In this document: piece after piece, positions 41,428-51,186 of the stretch | How the letters are laid out: every line of letters begins with the position of its first letter | How positions within the stretch are numbered: the stretch's first letter is position 1 | Origin: Methylibium petroleiphilum PM1 | GTDB lineage: Bacteria > Pseudomonadota > Gammaproteobacteria > Burkholderiales > Burkholderiaceae_C | DNA: 64,000 bases | Direction of reading: 5' to 3' | Assembly: GCF_000015725.1 (NCBI RefSeq) | Contig: NC_008825.1 | Span: 3,286,001-3,350,000, forward strand | Translations under genes and position numbers: made by a program | The notes under the pieces: model-generated | Seen by the model: the letters and a program-made list of their open reading frames with translations, nothing else | Databases searched by the model: none | Told to the model about the DNA's origin: nothing

Positions 41428-42525
41428 ATGTCCGTCCAGCGCTCCCTCATTGCTCCCACCGCGCATCCGCGACTCGAAGATGCGCTGCGGCAGAAGCTGC
41501 AGCACCGCGCCGAGACGGCCGGCAGCCTGGGTGAACTCGAACCCTTGGCGGTGCGGCTGGGGCTGATCCAGAACTCGCTGAAGCCCCGGCTGAAAAGCCC
41601 GCAGTTGGTGGTGTTCGCCGGCGATCACGGGCTGGTCGTCGACGGACTGTCGACGCGCGGTGATTCGACGTCGCAGCAGGTCACGCACCTGCTCGCCGGA
41701 CGGCTGCCGATGGCCGTGTTCTCGTTCATCCAGGGCATGGGCCTCACGGTCGTCGATGCCGGCCTGGCCGAGACGATGAGCCCCTACCCCAGCCTGCTCC
41801 AGCGCAAGATCGGTTTCGGCACCCGCAGTGCGCGGTCCGGCCCGGCGATGTCGATCGACCAGGCGCACGCCGCAATCCGCGCCGGCATGGAGATCGCCGA
41901 CTCGCTCAGCGGCAATGTCCTGGCCTGCGCCGGCATCGGCGTCGGAGCCCACGAGAGCGCGTCGCTGGTGCTGTCGCGGCTGGCGGACATCCCGCTACGG
42001 GACCTGACCATTTCCGGCCCCGATATGCCGCCCGATGCGCTGGCGCAGACGATGGTGGTGCTGCAGAGCACCCAGGGTCGCCACCGCGACGTGACTGATC
42101 CGGTCGAGGTGCTGGCCGCCTTCGGAGGCTTCGAGGTGGCGACGATGGTCGGCGCGATGCTGGTCGCGGCCAGCAAGCGGCACCTGATCATGGTCGATGG
42201 CCTGCCAGCGTGCGCAGCCCTGCTGGTGGCGGCCCGCATCTCGGCACCGGTGACCGACTATGTCGTGTTCTGCCGCAGCCATGGCCACCGCGGCCTGGAC
42301 CATGCGCTCAACCTCTTCCGCGCCAGCGCTCTGCTCGAGCTCGGCATGGAAAGCACCGACGGGACAGGATCTACGCTGGCCTGGCCACTGGTGCACAGCG
42401 CGGCCGCCCTGCTGACGCAAGTGGCCGAAGGCGAGGATGCAGGTCCAACGCTGCCCTCGACGACCACCCTCCCCACGCTCGACACGCCGGTCGAAGCCGA
42501 TTTCGGCTCCAGCACGCGACCCTGA
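41428..42525 (+). CDS. CobT-like nicotinate-nucleotide phosphoribosyltransferase homologue with altered active site
   Basis: A 365-residue CobT-fold protein. GSLGELEPLAVRLGLIQ (residues 32-48), VVFAGDHGLVVDGLS (61-75) and ISGPDMPPDALAQTMVVL resemble NaMN:dimethylbenzimidazole phosphoribosyltransferase. Two conserved glutamates of Salmonella CobT are missing: the GEMGIGNTT motif (Glu174) reads ACAGIGVGA here (Cys167), and RLGEGSGAALA (Glu317, general base) reads ESTDGTGSTLA (Asp311). No cobalamin genes lie nearby. It may still act in lower-ligand attachment with another base, or do something else. The ATG at 41428 is chosen for homology; an upstream codon at 41371 is less likely. Confidence 0.78.
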   Translation: MSVQRSLIAPTAHPRLEDALRQKLQHRAETAGSLGELEPLAVRLGLIQNSLKPRLKSPQLVVFAGDHGLVVDGLSTRGDSTSQQVTHLLAGRLPMAVFSFIQGMGLTVVDAGLAETMSPYPSLLQRKIGFGTRSARSGPAMSIDQAHAAIRAGMEIADSLSGNVLACAGIGVGAHESASLVLSRLADIPLRDLTISGPDMPPDALAQTMVVLQSTQGRHRDVTDPVEVLAAFGGFEVATMVGAMLVAASKRHLIMVDGLPACAALLVAARISAPVTDYVVFCRSHGHRGLDHALNLFRASALLELGMESTDGTGSTLAWPLVHSAAALLTQVAEGEDAGPTLPSTTTLPTLDTPVEADFGSSTRP

Positions 42526-42555
42526 AGCGCTGCGAGTCCGTTCGTCAGCGCGGGC

Positions 42556-43116
42556 TCACTGGCGATTGATCGGGGCCCGCGGTGGACTGGCCGGTGCCGG
42601 GGCCATCGGCACCGCCGTTGCAGGCTCGGCGGCCGGCGGCGCCTGAAGCAGGCCGGCGGCCGGTGGCAGGCTGCCGGTGGCGGGCAACGGCAGCGGCGGC
42701 AGGTCGAGTTGAACGGCAGGAGCTCCCTGGGAAGGGCCGAGGGTGGCGCTGCGCCGCGCCACCGACTGCAGCACAAGCGCATTGTCGATGCGCGCGCCGA
42801 CGCGGTAGGCACGGGGCGGTTTCTCGTCGACGGCGATCAGCGCGATGCCCTGATCGTGGCCACGATCGCCGTCCTTCGGTGCCATGACGCCGATCAGCTT
42901 GAAGCGGCTGGCGAGTCCCGGCTCGGTCACCGGGGTCGCCGCCGTCGGCACGGCAGCGAACAGCCGCGTCACGTCGCCGCGCAGGCTGTCCGTCGCGGAT
43001 ACCGGTTGCGTCTGGCTCGGTGCCGGCCGCGGCGTCACGAGGATGCGCAGGCCCCAGAAGGCCACGCAGGCCGCGACGGCGGCCCAGACGACGAACGCAG
43101 CAATACGGGCTGGCAT
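42556..43116 (-). CDS. gspC: Type II secretion inner-membrane protein GspC (no PDZ domain)
   Basis: A 186-residue bitopic protein. One transmembrane helix (AAFVVWAAVAACVAFWGLRIL, about residues 6-26) precedes the HR domain (RFKLIGVMAPKDG to RAYRVGARIDNALVLQSVARRSATL, residues about 70-135), which binds the secretin N0 domain. The C-terminal 50 residues are Pro/Ala-rich with no PDZ or coiled-coil domain. It is divergent from gspG, so the gsp cluster is driven in two directions from 43117-43181. Confidence 0.85.
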   Translation of the reverse strand: MPARIAAFVVWAAVAACVAFWGLRILVTPRPAPSQTQPVSATDSLRGDVTRLFAAVPTAATPVTEPGLASRFKLIGVMAPKDGDRGHDQGIALIAVDEKPPRAYRVGARIDNALVLQSVARRSATLGPSQGAPAVQLDLPPLPLPATGSLPPAAGLLQAPPAAEPATAVPMAPAPASPPRAPINRQ

Positions 43117-43181
43117 GACTGACGATTATGATGGAAGCGAATCATCGCCCCGCGACGGTGCACCCCGTCCCCCAAACCCAG

Positions 43182-43625
43182 ATGCCCAATTCCTCCGCAT
43201 TGAACTCGTCGCCGCGCTCCGCGCGCGGCTTCACGCTGATCGAACTGATGGTCGTGCTCGTGATCATCGGCGTGCTGGCCGCGCTGATCGTGCCCAATGT
43301 GCTCGATCGGGCCGACGACGCACGGGTCACCGCGGCGCGCACCGACGTGAACAACCTCATGCAGTCGCTCAAGCTGTACCGCCTCGACAACCAGCGGTAC
43401 CCGACCGGCGAGCAGGGCCTGCAGGCTCTGGTCGCCAAGCCGAGCGCCAGTCCGGTGCCGCCCAACTGGAAGCCTTATCTCGACAAGCTGCCCAACGACC
43501 CGTGGGGGAACGCCTACCAGTTCGCGAATCCCGGCGTGAAGGGCGAGGTCGACGTGTTCAGCTTCGGTGCAGATGGCCGGGCCGGCGGCGAAGGCAAGGA
43601 CGCGGACATCGGTTCCTGGCAATGA
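43182..43625 (+). CDS. gspG: Type II secretion major pseudopilin GspG
   Basis: A 147-residue prepilin-like protein. The class III leader ends SARGFTLIELMVVLVIIGVLAALI; cleavage falls after Gly with methylation of Phe. The calcium-binding C-terminal region has RYPTGEQGLQALVAKPSA, LPNDPWGNAYQFANPG and DVFSFGADGRAGGEGKDADIGSW, all diagnostic of GspG. The start at 43182 is preferred because a TATGAT at 43127-43132 would place the upstream in-frame ATGs outside the transcript. Confidence 0.96.
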   Translation: MPNSSALNSSPRSARGFTLIELMVVLVIIGVLAALIVPNVLDRADDARVTAARTDVNNLMQSLKLYRLDNQRYPTGEQGLQALVAKPSASPVPPNWKPYLDKLPNDPWGNAYQFANPGVKGEVDVFSFGADGRAGGEGKDADIGSWQ

Positions 43626-43626
43626 C

Positions 43627-44130
43627 ATGAGCGGGCTCACGGCCAGCGGCCGAACGGGCCTGCGCCACGCGACGGACCGGTCGCGCGGCTTCACGCTGAT
43701 CGAACTGCTCATCGTCGTGAGCCTGATTGCAATCGTTTCGGCCGTTGCCTCGCTGGCGCTGCGCGACCCGGCAGCCACCCAGCTCGAGCGCGAGGCCGCC
43801 CGGCTGGGCGCATTGCTCGAAGCAGCGCGTGCCGAGGCCCGAGCCGCCGGCGTGGCGGCGTTGTGGGTGCCCTCCGAGACCGGTTTCCGTTTCGTCGGGC
43901 TGCCCAGCGAACTGGCCCTGCCGAGCCGCTGGCTCGCGCCGGCCGGCATCAGCGCAGAGGTGCGGAACGGCCGAGGCCGGATGCAGGCGGCGGTGCTGGG
44001 GCCCGAGCCGGTGATCGGGGCCCAGCGCATCGTGCTGCGCCTCGAAGCCCAGACCGTGGCGCTCGCGACCGACGGCTTCGGGCCGTTCGCTGTCGTCGAC
44101 GACGAGGCCTCCCCAAATGTCGCGCGCTGA
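43627..44130 (+). CDS. gspH: Type II secretion minor pseudopilin GspH
   Basis: A 167-residue minor pseudopilin. The leader is followed by RGFTLIELLIVVSLIAIVSAVASLAL, then a helix rich in Glu/Arg/Ala (LEREAARLGALLEAARAEARAAG) and a small beta domain (WVPSETGFRFVGLPSEL). The start ATG lies one base after the gspG stop. The gspI start lies within its last 14 bases. Confidence 0.92.
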   Translation: MSGLTASGRTGLRHATDRSRGFTLIELLIVVSLIAIVSAVASLALRDPAATQLEREAARLGALLEAARAEARAAGVAALWVPSETGFRFVGLPSELALPSRWLAPAGISAEVRNGRGRMQAAVLGPEPVIGAQRIVLRLEAQTVALATDGFGPFAVVDDEASPNVAR

Positions 44131-44512
44131 GTTCCGGGCGCACTGCTCCGCCAGCCGCAACGTTCGCGGCATGACCTTGATCGAGGTACTGGTAGCGCTG
44201 GCCATTGTGGCGGTCACGCTGGGGGCTGGGCTCAAGGCCGCCGGGGCGTTGACCGACAACGCTCAGCGCCTCACCGACGTGACGGTGGCCGAGTGGTGCG
44301 CGGACAACCAGCTCACCGCCTTCAAGCTCATGCGGCAGTTTCCCGGTATCGGCGACAGCGAGTTCTATTGCGAGCAGCTCGGTGTGGTCTATCAAGGCAA
44401 GATGGTGATCCGCCCGACCCCGAACCCCAATTTCCGACGCGCCGATGCGGTGGTCTTCACCCCCAGCGGCCAGACCATTCTGACGCTGTCGACGGTGCTG
44501 TCGAGGTACTGA
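44117..44512 (+). CDS. gspI: Type II secretion minor pseudopilin GspI
   Basis: A 131-residue pseudopilin. The leader ends NVRGMTLIEVLVALAIVAVTLGAGLKAA, with Met at +1 rather than Phe, typical of GspI. The soluble part VAEWCADNQLTAFKLMRQFPGIGDSEFYCEQLGVVYQGKMVIRPTPNPNFRRADAVVF follows the family. It forms the tip complex with GspJ and GspK. Confidence 0.93.
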   Translation: MSRAEFRAHCSASRNVRGMTLIEVLVALAIVAVTLGAGLKAAGALTDNAQRLTDVTVAEWCADNQLTAFKLMRQFPGIGDSEFYCEQLGVVYQGKMVIRPTPNPNFRRADAVVFTPSGQTILTLSTVLSRY

Positions 44513-44514
44513 CG

Positions 44515-45162
44515 ATGCGCAGTCTCTCCCGTCACGCCGCACAGGCCGGCTTCACGCTGGTCGAGGTGCTGGTGGCGCTGCTGATCATGGCCATCGTTGC
44601 CGCCTTGTCCTGGCAGGGCATCGATGCCATCGTCCGCTCGCGCGACATCAGCAGCCAGCGGCTCGAGCAACAACTTCGACTGCAGTCGGTGATCGCGCAA
44701 TGGGAGGCCGATCTCGCCGAAATACAGGACAGTGGCATCGTCCCGGCGCTGCAGTTCGACGGCGCGAGTCTGAGACTGACGCGGCGCCAGGCCGCCGGCC
44801 TGCAACTCGTCGTCTGGTCGTTGCGCGGGGACAGCTGGACGCGATGGGCCGGCCCGGCGGTGACGCGGGGCGCGGACTTGCGCGAAGCCTGGCTGCAGTC
44901 GCAGCAACTGCTCGGCAATGAAGCCGAACAGTTGCGCGCATTGAGCGGCATCGCCAACTGGCAGCTCTATTACTGGCGTGGCAACGCCTGGACCAACGCC
45001 CAATCGAGCGGGGACGCCGCGCCGGCGACTGCTGCAACGCCGACGCTGGCGACACGACAGGCGCTGCCGGGTGGCGTGCGCCTGGTCCTTGCCTTCACCG
45101 AGGGCAGCGGCCGGGTCGGTGCCCTGACCCGCGACCTGCGCCTGTCCCCGCAGGGCTCATGA
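44515..45162 (+). CDS. gspJ: Type II secretion minor pseudopilin GspJ
   Basis: A 215-residue pseudopilin. The leader ends AGFTLVEVLVALLIMAIVAALSWQGIDAIVRSR, a classic GspJ N-terminus. The large beta domain contains VIAQWEADLAEIQDSG, LQLVVWSLRGDSWTRWAGPAVT and LPGGVRLVLAF. The start lies two bases after the gspI stop; its stop overlaps gspK. Confidence 0.93.
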   Translation: MRSLSRHAAQAGFTLVEVLVALLIMAIVAALSWQGIDAIVRSRDISSQRLEQQLRLQSVIAQWEADLAEIQDSGIVPALQFDGASLRLTRRQAAGLQLVVWSLRGDSWTRWAGPAVTRGADLREAWLQSQQLLGNEAEQLRALSGIANWQLYYWRGNAWTNAQSSGDAAPATAATPTLATRQALPGGVRLVLAFTEGSGRVGALTRDLRLSPQGS

Positions 45163-46157
45163 CTTCGATTCTTCCCAGATGCCGCCGCATTGCCGGCCAA
45201 CGCGCGAACCGTCAGCGCGGTGCCGCCCTGCTGACCGCCATGGTCATCGTCACATTGGTGGCCACGCTGGCCAGCGCCATGGTCTGGCAGCAATGGCGCG
45301 CGGTTCAGGTGGAAGTGGCCGAACGCGCGCGTGCGCAGGCCCTGTGGATCCTGACCGGTGCGGTCGACTGGGCGCGCCTGATCCTCCGGGAAGACGCGCG
45401 CACCGGCGGCGCCGACCACTTGGGCGAGCCCTGGGCAGTGCCGCTGGCCGAGGCCCAGCTCTCGACCTTCCTGGCCGTCGATCGCGACAACACCGATGAC
45501 GCGCCAGAGGCTTTCCTGTCCGGCTCCATCACCGACGCGCAGTCCCGCTACAACCTGCGCAACCTGGTCGAGGCCGGCTCCGGGACGGCGAGCGCCGCCG
45601 AGGAACGCGTGCTCCAGCGCCTGCTCGATGCCGTCGGCGCACGCTCCGATCTCGCTCCGATGATCGTGCGCGGGCTGCGCGCCGCCACGCTCGCCAGCGG
45701 TCAGTCGAGCGGCGCGGAACTCAGCACCGATCCACCTCTGATGCCGGAGCGCATCGAGCAACTCGCCTGGATCGGACTCGATGCTGAGACCCTGGCGCTG
45801 TTGACTCCCTACGTCTCGCTGCTGCCGGTGCGCACCACCGTGAACGCCAACACCGCGCCCAAGGAAGTTCTGGCGGCGGTGATCGAGGGCCTGGACCTGG
45901 CCAGCGCCGACCGGCTGATCCAGGCCCGGCAGCGCAATCCGTTCCGCAATGTGGCAGAGCTCGACGCGCTGCTGCCGCAGGGCGTGAGCGCCGCCACCGA
46001 GCGGGTTTCGGTGACATCGTCCTTCTTCGAGGTGCGCGGCCGGCTGCGCCTGCAGGACCGCAGCGTGGAGGAACGCGCGCTGGTCGAGCGCCGCAACCTG
46101 GACATCGTGACCCTGCGGCGCGATCGGGTTGCGTCGGTCGAGAGCCTCGGCCGATAG
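45159..46157 (+). CDS. gspK: Type II secretion minor pseudopilin GspK
   Basis: A 332-residue largest minor pseudopilin. The leader ends QRGAALLTAMVIVTLVATLASAM; it lacks Glu5, as usual for GspK, which caps the pseudopilus. The soluble domain has GSITDAQSRYNLRNLVE, NANTAPKEVLAAVIEGLDLASADRLIQAR and FRNVAELDALLP. Coupled to gspJ by ATGA overlap. Confidence 0.93.
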   Translation: MTSILPRCRRIAGQRANRQRGAALLTAMVIVTLVATLASAMVWQQWRAVQVEVAERARAQALWILTGAVDWARLILREDARTGGADHLGEPWAVPLAEAQLSTFLAVDRDNTDDAPEAFLSGSITDAQSRYNLRNLVEAGSGTASAAEERVLQRLLDAVGARSDLAPMIVRGLRAATLASGQSSGAELSTDPPLMPERIEQLAWIGLDAETLALLTPYVSLLPVRTTVNANTAPKEVLAAVIEGLDLASADRLIQARQRNPFRNVAELDALLPQGVSAATERVSVTSSFFEVRGRLRLQDRSVEERALVERRNLDIVTLRRDRVASVESLGR

Positions 46158-46243
46158 AGCACACATCCGGAAACCGCCCCCCGTCCCGAATCCCGGCTGT
46201 CGCCGCTGAGCCACACCTACAATCTCCGCGCACCCCTGGCCCC

Positions 46244-47503
46244 ATGACAACGCTCGTCGTCTCCGTTCCGCCGCGTCCGCGTCTGCGTCCCGGCGCCTCA
46301 GCGCCCGCTCCGCGGGCGATGGCGGAGTTCGCCTACGCGTTCAGCATCGACGGGTTGACGGTCGATCGCGAGGGCCAGGCGGCGCCCGCACTGTTGCCCA
46401 AGGCCGACCAGGTGGTGGCGATGCTCGCCGCCACCGATGTCAGCTGGCACCACATCGTGTGTCCCAAGGCCCCGGCGGCCCGCCTCGGTGCGGCGCTGGC
46501 CGGCGTGCTGGAAGAAGCCCTGCTCGAAGACGCTGGCCAGCTGCACCTGGCGCTCGCGCCCGGCGCCAAGGGCGGCGAGCGGGTCTGGGTGGCCGTGACC
46601 GACCGCGCCTGGCTGGCCGGCGAGATCGCCACGCTGGAAGCCGCCGGGCAGCGGGTCGATCGTGTCGTGCCGGCGGCATGGCCGGATACACCACCGAACG
46701 GGCACTTCACGGCCACCCACGAAAGCGGTGCCGACGGCATCGGGGGACTCTCGCTCGTGCTCACCTGGGCCCATGCCGACGGCGTGGCCAGCTGGCCGCT
46801 GCAAGGCGGGCTGGCGAGGGCCCTGCTGCCGCAGCCGCTGCCCTCCGATGTGCGTTTCACCGCCACCCCGGCGGTCGCCGCGCCAGCCGAGCGATGGCTT
46901 GGCAGCACGGTGCGGGTCCAGTCGGCTGCCGAACATGCCTTGCAGGCGGCTCGCTCGCTTTGGAACCTGCGGCAGTTCAGTCTGGCACCGCGCCACCGCG
47001 GCCTGAACGCCCTGCGGGAGGGCTTGCGACGCTTCCGCAGTTCGGCGTGGCAGCCGGTCCGCCTCGGACTGGCCGCGCTGGTCATCGTGCAGTTGATCGG
47101 CCTGAACGTCGCCGCGTGGCAGCAGCGCGGCACGCTCGAAGCCAGACGCCTGGCCATGACCTCGCTCCTGCGCGACACACATCCGCAGGTCCGCGCCGTG
47201 CTTGACGCACCGGTCCAGATGCAGAGAGAAACCGATGCCTTGCGAGTGGCCGCCGGCCGACCCGGCGAAGCGGACCTGGAGTCTGCGCTGCAGGCCGCGG
47301 CCAGCGCCTGGCCGGCCCAGCAACCGGTGCAGACACTCGGCTACGAGAACGGCCTGCTGACGCTGGCCACGCCCGGCTGGACCGAGCAGCAGGTCGGGGC
47401 CTTCCGCAACATCCTGGCGCCGAGCGGCTGGCAGGTCGAAGCTGTCGATGACCGTGTGACCCTGCGTCGCGTAACGGCCGTCGCTGCAGGCCCCCGTACA
47501 TGA
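46244..47503 (+). CDS. gspL: Type II secretion protein GspL
   Basis: A 419-residue bitopic protein. The cytoplasmic actin-like domain (residues about 1-255) includes VVAMLAATDVSWHHI and ALAGVLEEALLEDAGQLHLAL. One transmembrane helix (PVRLGLAALVIVQLIGLNVAAW, about residues 268-289) and a ferredoxin-like periplasmic domain (LESALQAAASAWPAQQPVQTLGYENGLLTLATP) follow. It recruits the GspE ATPase. An 86-base gap before it contains a TACAAT (46218-46223) that could be a weak internal promoter. Confidence 0.92.
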   Translation: MTTLVVSVPPRPRLRPGASAPAPRAMAEFAYAFSIDGLTVDREGQAAPALLPKADQVVAMLAATDVSWHHIVCPKAPAARLGAALAGVLEEALLEDAGQLHLALAPGAKGGERVWVAVTDRAWLAGEIATLEAAGQRVDRVVPAAWPDTPPNGHFTATHESGADGIGGLSLVLTWAHADGVASWPLQGGLARALLPQPLPSDVRFTATPAVAAPAERWLGSTVRVQSAAEHALQAARSLWNLRQFSLAPRHRGLNALREGLRRFRSSAWQPVRLGLAALVIVQLIGLNVAAWQQRGTLEARRLAMTSLLRDTHPQVRAVLDAPVQMQRETDALRVAAGRPGEADLESALQAAASAWPAQQPVQTLGYENGLLTLATPGWTEQQVGAFRNILAPSGWQVEAVDDRVTLRRVTAVAAGPRT

Positions 47504-48006
47504 AGACGGCACTGCCGCCGGCCCTGGCCGCGATGAGCGAGCAATGGCGAGCGCGCTGGCGCCGCATGGCGCGGCGTGAACGCCGGCTCATCACTGCAGC
47601 CGCCATAGTGGTCGGCGTAGCGCTCGTCTGGATGCTGGGCGTGCAGCCAGCCTGGCGCAGCCTGCGCGACACGCCCGCGCAGATCGACGCGGTCGAGTTC
47701 CAGTTGCAGCAGATGCAGCGGCAGGCGGCCGAAGCCCGCGAACTACGCAAGCTGCCCACCGTCAAGCCGGCTCAGGCAGAAGCCGCGCTGCGTGGTGCCA
47801 CTGAGCGACTGGGGACCAACGCACGACTCACGCTGCAGGGTGACCGCGCCACCCTCACCCTCAGCGGCGTCCCCGGCGAAGCGTTGGCCGCGTGGCTGGG
47901 TGAGGTGCGCAGCGCCGCCCGCGCGCGCCCCGACGAAGCCAAGCTCTCGCACGGCCCCAACGGTTACAGCGGCAGCGTGCTGCTTACGTTGCCGCGACCG
48001 GGCTGA
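47500..48006 (+). CDS. gspM: Type II secretion protein GspM
   Basis: A 168-residue bitopic protein. A basic N-terminus (RARWRRMARRERRLITAAA) leads to one transmembrane helix (AAAIVVGVALVWMLGVQP, about residues 35-52). A short coiled coil (QMQRQAAEARELRKL) and a ferredoxin-like domain (NARLTLQGDRATLTLSGVPGEALAAWLGEV) follow. It pairs with GspL. The ATG overlaps the gspL stop (ATGA). Confidence 0.92.
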   Translation: MKTALPPALAAMSEQWRARWRRMARRERRLITAAAIVVGVALVWMLGVQPAWRSLRDTPAQIDAVEFQLQQMQRQAAEARELRKLPTVKPAQAEAALRGATERLGTNARLTLQGDRATLTLSGVPGEALAAWLGEVRSAARARPDEAKLSHGPNGYSGSVLLTLPRPG

Positions 48007-48036
48007 CCGACACGCACCTGCACGCGCACGCACCCC

Positions 48037-48969
48037 ATGGCCCGCTCCTTCTCAGCTTCCCAGTGGCGTCCGTCGACCTGGCGCGTGTCCCTGCTGCGTC
48101 GGCCGCGGGATGCCGGGGCCGTGTCACGGACGAGTGAATGGGGCGAATCCACCTACGAGGGGCTGCGCTGGGAACGCGCTCGCCACGCCGGGCGGCGCTG
48201 GGCCCTTTGGGGAGCGGTGCTCGGGGGCCTGCTCGGCGTCATCGCCTTTGCGCCGGCCGCCTGGTTCGCCGCCTGGGTGGAGCGCGCCAGCGCCGGACAC
48301 GTGCTGCTGGCCGACGCGCGCGGCAGCCTGTGGCAAGGCAGTGCCGTCGCAGTGTTGAGCGGTGGCGCGGACAGCCGGGGTGCCCGCTCGCTGCCGGGCC
48401 GGCTGCAGTGGACCCTCCGGCCGGCCGGTCTGGCGCTCTCTCTTCAACTGGAGCATGCCTGCTGCCTCAACGGCCGGCCGAGCGTGCGGCTTACACCCGG
48501 TTTCGGCACCGTCACCGCGACCCTGCAGGGCTCGCCCACCTGGATCGGCCAGTGGCCCGCCGAGTGGCTGGTCGGCCTGGGAACGCCCTGGAACACGCTG
48601 CAGCTCGGCGGCGTGCTGCGCCTGAGTTCACCGGGTATCAGCCTGCAGACGGTGCAGGGGCGCTGGCGCGTGACCGGCCAGGCCGCGCTCGACGTGGCAA
48701 ATGCCGCATCCCGGGTGTCGACACTGGAACGGCTGGGCAGTTACCGTCTGGAGATCGGCAGCGACCCGGGCAACTCCGGGACCGCACAACTGACCCTGAG
48801 CACGACCGAGGGCGCGTTGCAGCTGTCGGGGCAAGGCACGCTGGGTGCCGGAGGCCTGCGTTTCCGTGGCGAAGCAAGCGCCGCGGAGGCCGACCAGCCG
48901 GCGCTGACGAACCTGCTGAACATCATCGGGCGGCGCGACGGCGCGCGGTCCGTCATTTCGATCGGATGA
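48037..48969 (+). CDS. gspN: Type II secretion protein GspN
   Basis: A 310-residue protein with one N-terminal transmembrane helix (LWGAVLGGLLGVIAFAPAAWFA, about residues 55-76). The periplasmic beta-rich domain begins VLLADARGSLWQGSAVAVLSGG, the family signature, and ends [21 protein letters not shown]. GspN is an accessory component absent from many T2SS; its precise role is not settled. The stop overlaps the gspD start (ATGA). Confidence 0.9.
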   Translation: MARSFSASQWRPSTWRVSLLRRPRDAGAVSRTSEWGESTYEGLRWERARHAGRRWALWGAVLGGLLGVIAFAPAAWFAAWVERASAGHVLLADARGSLWQGSAVAVLSGGADSRGARSLPGRLQWTLRPAGLALSLQLEHACCLNGRPSVRLTPGFGTVTATLQGSPTWIGQWPAEWLVGLGTPWNTLQLGGVLRLSSPGISLQTVQGRWRVTGQAALDVANAASRVSTLERLGSYRLEIGSDPGNSGTAQLTLSTTEGALQLSGQGTLGAGGLRFRGEASAAEADQPALTNLLNIIGRRDGARSVISIG

Positions 48970-51176
48970 TCATGAGCCTGACCACTTCACCGAAGCCCGC
49001 CCGCCGCGCCACGGCGCTGCGCGCGCTGGCTGCGGCCTGTGCGGTCAGCGTCGCGCTCGGCAGCCTCGCGCCGCCGGCCCTGGCGCAGAAGACCAAGACG
49101 CGCGAGCCGGTGACGCTGAACTTCGTCAACGCCGAGATCGAGGGCGTGGCGCGGGCCATCGGCGCCATCCTGGAGCGGCAGATCGTGATCGATCCGCGCG
49201 TGAAGGGCCAGATCACGCTGTACAGCGAGCAGCCCCTGTCGCCGCGCGAGGCCTACCTGAACTTCCTGGCTGCGCTGCGCGGCCTGGGCTTCACGGTGGT
49301 CGAGGTCGCCGGCCTGCTGAAGGTGGTGCCCGAGGCGGATGCCAAGCTGCAGACCGGCACCGTGTCGGTCGGCAACGTCACGCGCCAGGGCGATCAGATC
49401 ATCACGCAGATCTTCCGGCTGAACCACGAGAACGCGAACAACCTGGTGGCCGTGCTGCGTCCGCTGATCAGCCCGAACAACACCATCAACGCCAATCCCG
49501 GCAACAACTCGCTGGTGATCACCGACTACGCCGACAACCTGCAGCGCATCGCCAAGGTGATCGCGACGGTGGACGTGCCGGCGGGGACCGATGTCGAGGT
49601 GATCCCGCTGCAGCATGCGGTCGCCTCCGACATCGCGGTGCTGGTGCAGCGCCTGTCGGACGCGTCAGCGGCAACGGCGGGCGCCCCGGCGACCGCGGCT
49701 AGCGGCGGCGCTCTGTCGGTGATCGCCGACGCCCGCACCAACTCGCTGCTGGTGCGCGCCGCCAACCCGGCCAAGCTGGCCCAGGTGCGCTCGCTGGTCG
49801 GCAAGCTCGACCAGCCCGGCGCCGCAGGCGCCGGCGGCAGCAACATCTACGTGGTCTACCTGAAGAACGCCGATGCGACGCGTCTGGCCCAAGTGCTGCG
49901 CGCGGCCTTCACCAGCAATACCAGCAGCAGCAGCAGCGGCTCGGTCGGCGGCGCGGCGAGTCCGGTCACGAACCTGTCCAACCAGGCGAATGCCCAGCTC
50001 GGCAACCAGACCTCGGGCACGGGTGCTGCACCGCAGACGACCAACCCCGTCAGCGGCGCTGCCCAACCGTCGACCGGCGGCTTCATCCAGGCCGATCCGG
50101 CCACCAATGCGCTGATCATCACCGCGGCCGAGCCGCTGTACCGCCAGCTGCGCTCGGTGATCGACCAGCTCGATGCGCGCCGCGCCCAGGTCTACGTCGA
50201 GACGATGCTGGTGGAGGTCAACGCCACCAAGGCGGCAGACGCCGGCATCCAGTGGCAAGGCCTGATCGGCAAGGACGGCGACAAGACCGGCCTGATCGGT
50301 GGCACCAATTTCGGGACCGGCGGGGACAACATCATCAACCTGTCGATCGCCGCGGCCCAGGGCGGCACCGCCGTCAGCGGCAACCTGCCCTCGGCGGGTC
50401 TGAATCTCGGCGTCATCCGCCGCTTCGCGGGTGTCTACACGCTGGGTGCGCTGGCGCGCTTCCTGGAGACCAACGCCGACGGCAACATCCTCTCGACGCC
50501 GAACCTCGTCACGCTGGACAACGAGGAAGCCAAGATCGTCGTCGGCCAGAACGTGCCTTTCGTCACCGGCTCGTTCACGAGCACGGGGACCGGCAGCGGT
50601 GCGACCAATCCGTTCCAGACCATCGAACGCAGGGATGTCGGCATCACGCTGCGCGTGAAGCCCCAGATCGGCGAGAACGGCACCGTGCGCATGACGATCT
50701 ACCAGGAAGCGTCGAGCGTCGTGAATCAGAACGTCTCGCAAGGCGTGGCCGACGCCACCGCGGGGCTGGTGACCAACAAGCGCTCGATCGAGTCGACGGT
50801 GGTGGTGAACGACGGCGACATCCTGGTCATGGGCGGCCTGATGCAGGACCAGTTCCAGGACAACTCCAGCCGCGTGCCGGGCCTGGGCCGGCTGCCCGGC
50901 ATCGGCGCGCTGTTTCGCAGCGACAACCGCACCCGCACGAAGAGCAACCTGATGGTCTTCCTTCGCCCGCAGGTGATGCGCAGCGCCGAGAGCAGCAATG
51001 CGCTGTCGCTCGACCGCTACGATCTGATCCGGGCCCAGCAGCAGAACAGCCAGCCCGAATCGCGCGTGCTGCTGCCGAACTTCGACACGCCGGTGCTGCC
51101 ACCGCTGCGTCCGCCGCCGGGTGAGCCGATGCAACCCGCGCCCACGCCGCCGGCCTCGCCGCCGCTGCAGAACTGA
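48966..51176 (+). CDS. gspD: Type II secretion secretin GspD
   Basis: A 736-residue outer-membrane secretin. The signal peptide ends near LAPPALAQ. An N0 domain ([29 protein letters not shown]) precedes N1-N3 repeats, with a Ser/Gly/Asn/Thr-rich linker at about residues 318-370. The secretin barrel has [46 protein letters not shown] and [20 protein letters not shown]. The tail is Pro-rich. No S-domain is evident, so a GspS pilotin is not implied. It directly precedes gspEF. Confidence 0.96.
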   Translation: MIMSLTTSPKPARRATALRALAAACAVSVALGSLAPPALAQKTKTREPVTLNFVNAEIEGVARAIGAILERQIVIDPRVKGQITLYSEQPLSPREAYLNFLAALRGLGFTVVEVAGLLKVVPEADAKLQTGTVSVGNVTRQGDQIITQIFRLNHENANNLVAVLRPLISPNNTINANPGNNSLVITDYADNLQRIAKVIATVDVPAGTDVEVIPLQHAVASDIAVLVQRLSDASAATAGAPATAASGGALSVIADARTNSLLVRAANPAKLAQVRSLVGKLDQPGAAGAGGSNIYVVYLKNADATRLAQVLRAAFTSNTSSSSSGSVGGAASPVTNLSNQANAQLGNQTSGTGAAPQTTNPVSGAAQPSTGGFIQADPATNALIITAAEPLYRQLRSVIDQLDARRAQVYVETMLVEVNATKAADAGIQWQGLIGKDGDKTGLIGGTNFGTGGDNIINLSIAAAQGGTAVSGNLPSAGLNLGVIRRFAGVYTLGALARFLETNADGNILSTPNLVTLDNEEAKIVVGQNVPFVTGSFTSTGTGSGATNPFQTIERRDVGITLRVKPQIGENGTVRMTIYQEASSVVNQNVSQGVADATAGLVTNKRSIESTVVVNDGDILVMGGLMQDQFQDNSSRVPGLGRLPGIGALFRSDNRTRTKSNLMVFLRPQVMRSAESSNALSLDRYDLIRAQQQNSQPESRVLLPNFDTPVLPPLRPPPGEPMQPAPTPPASPPLQN

Positions 51177-51186
51177 GCGTTTCGGC

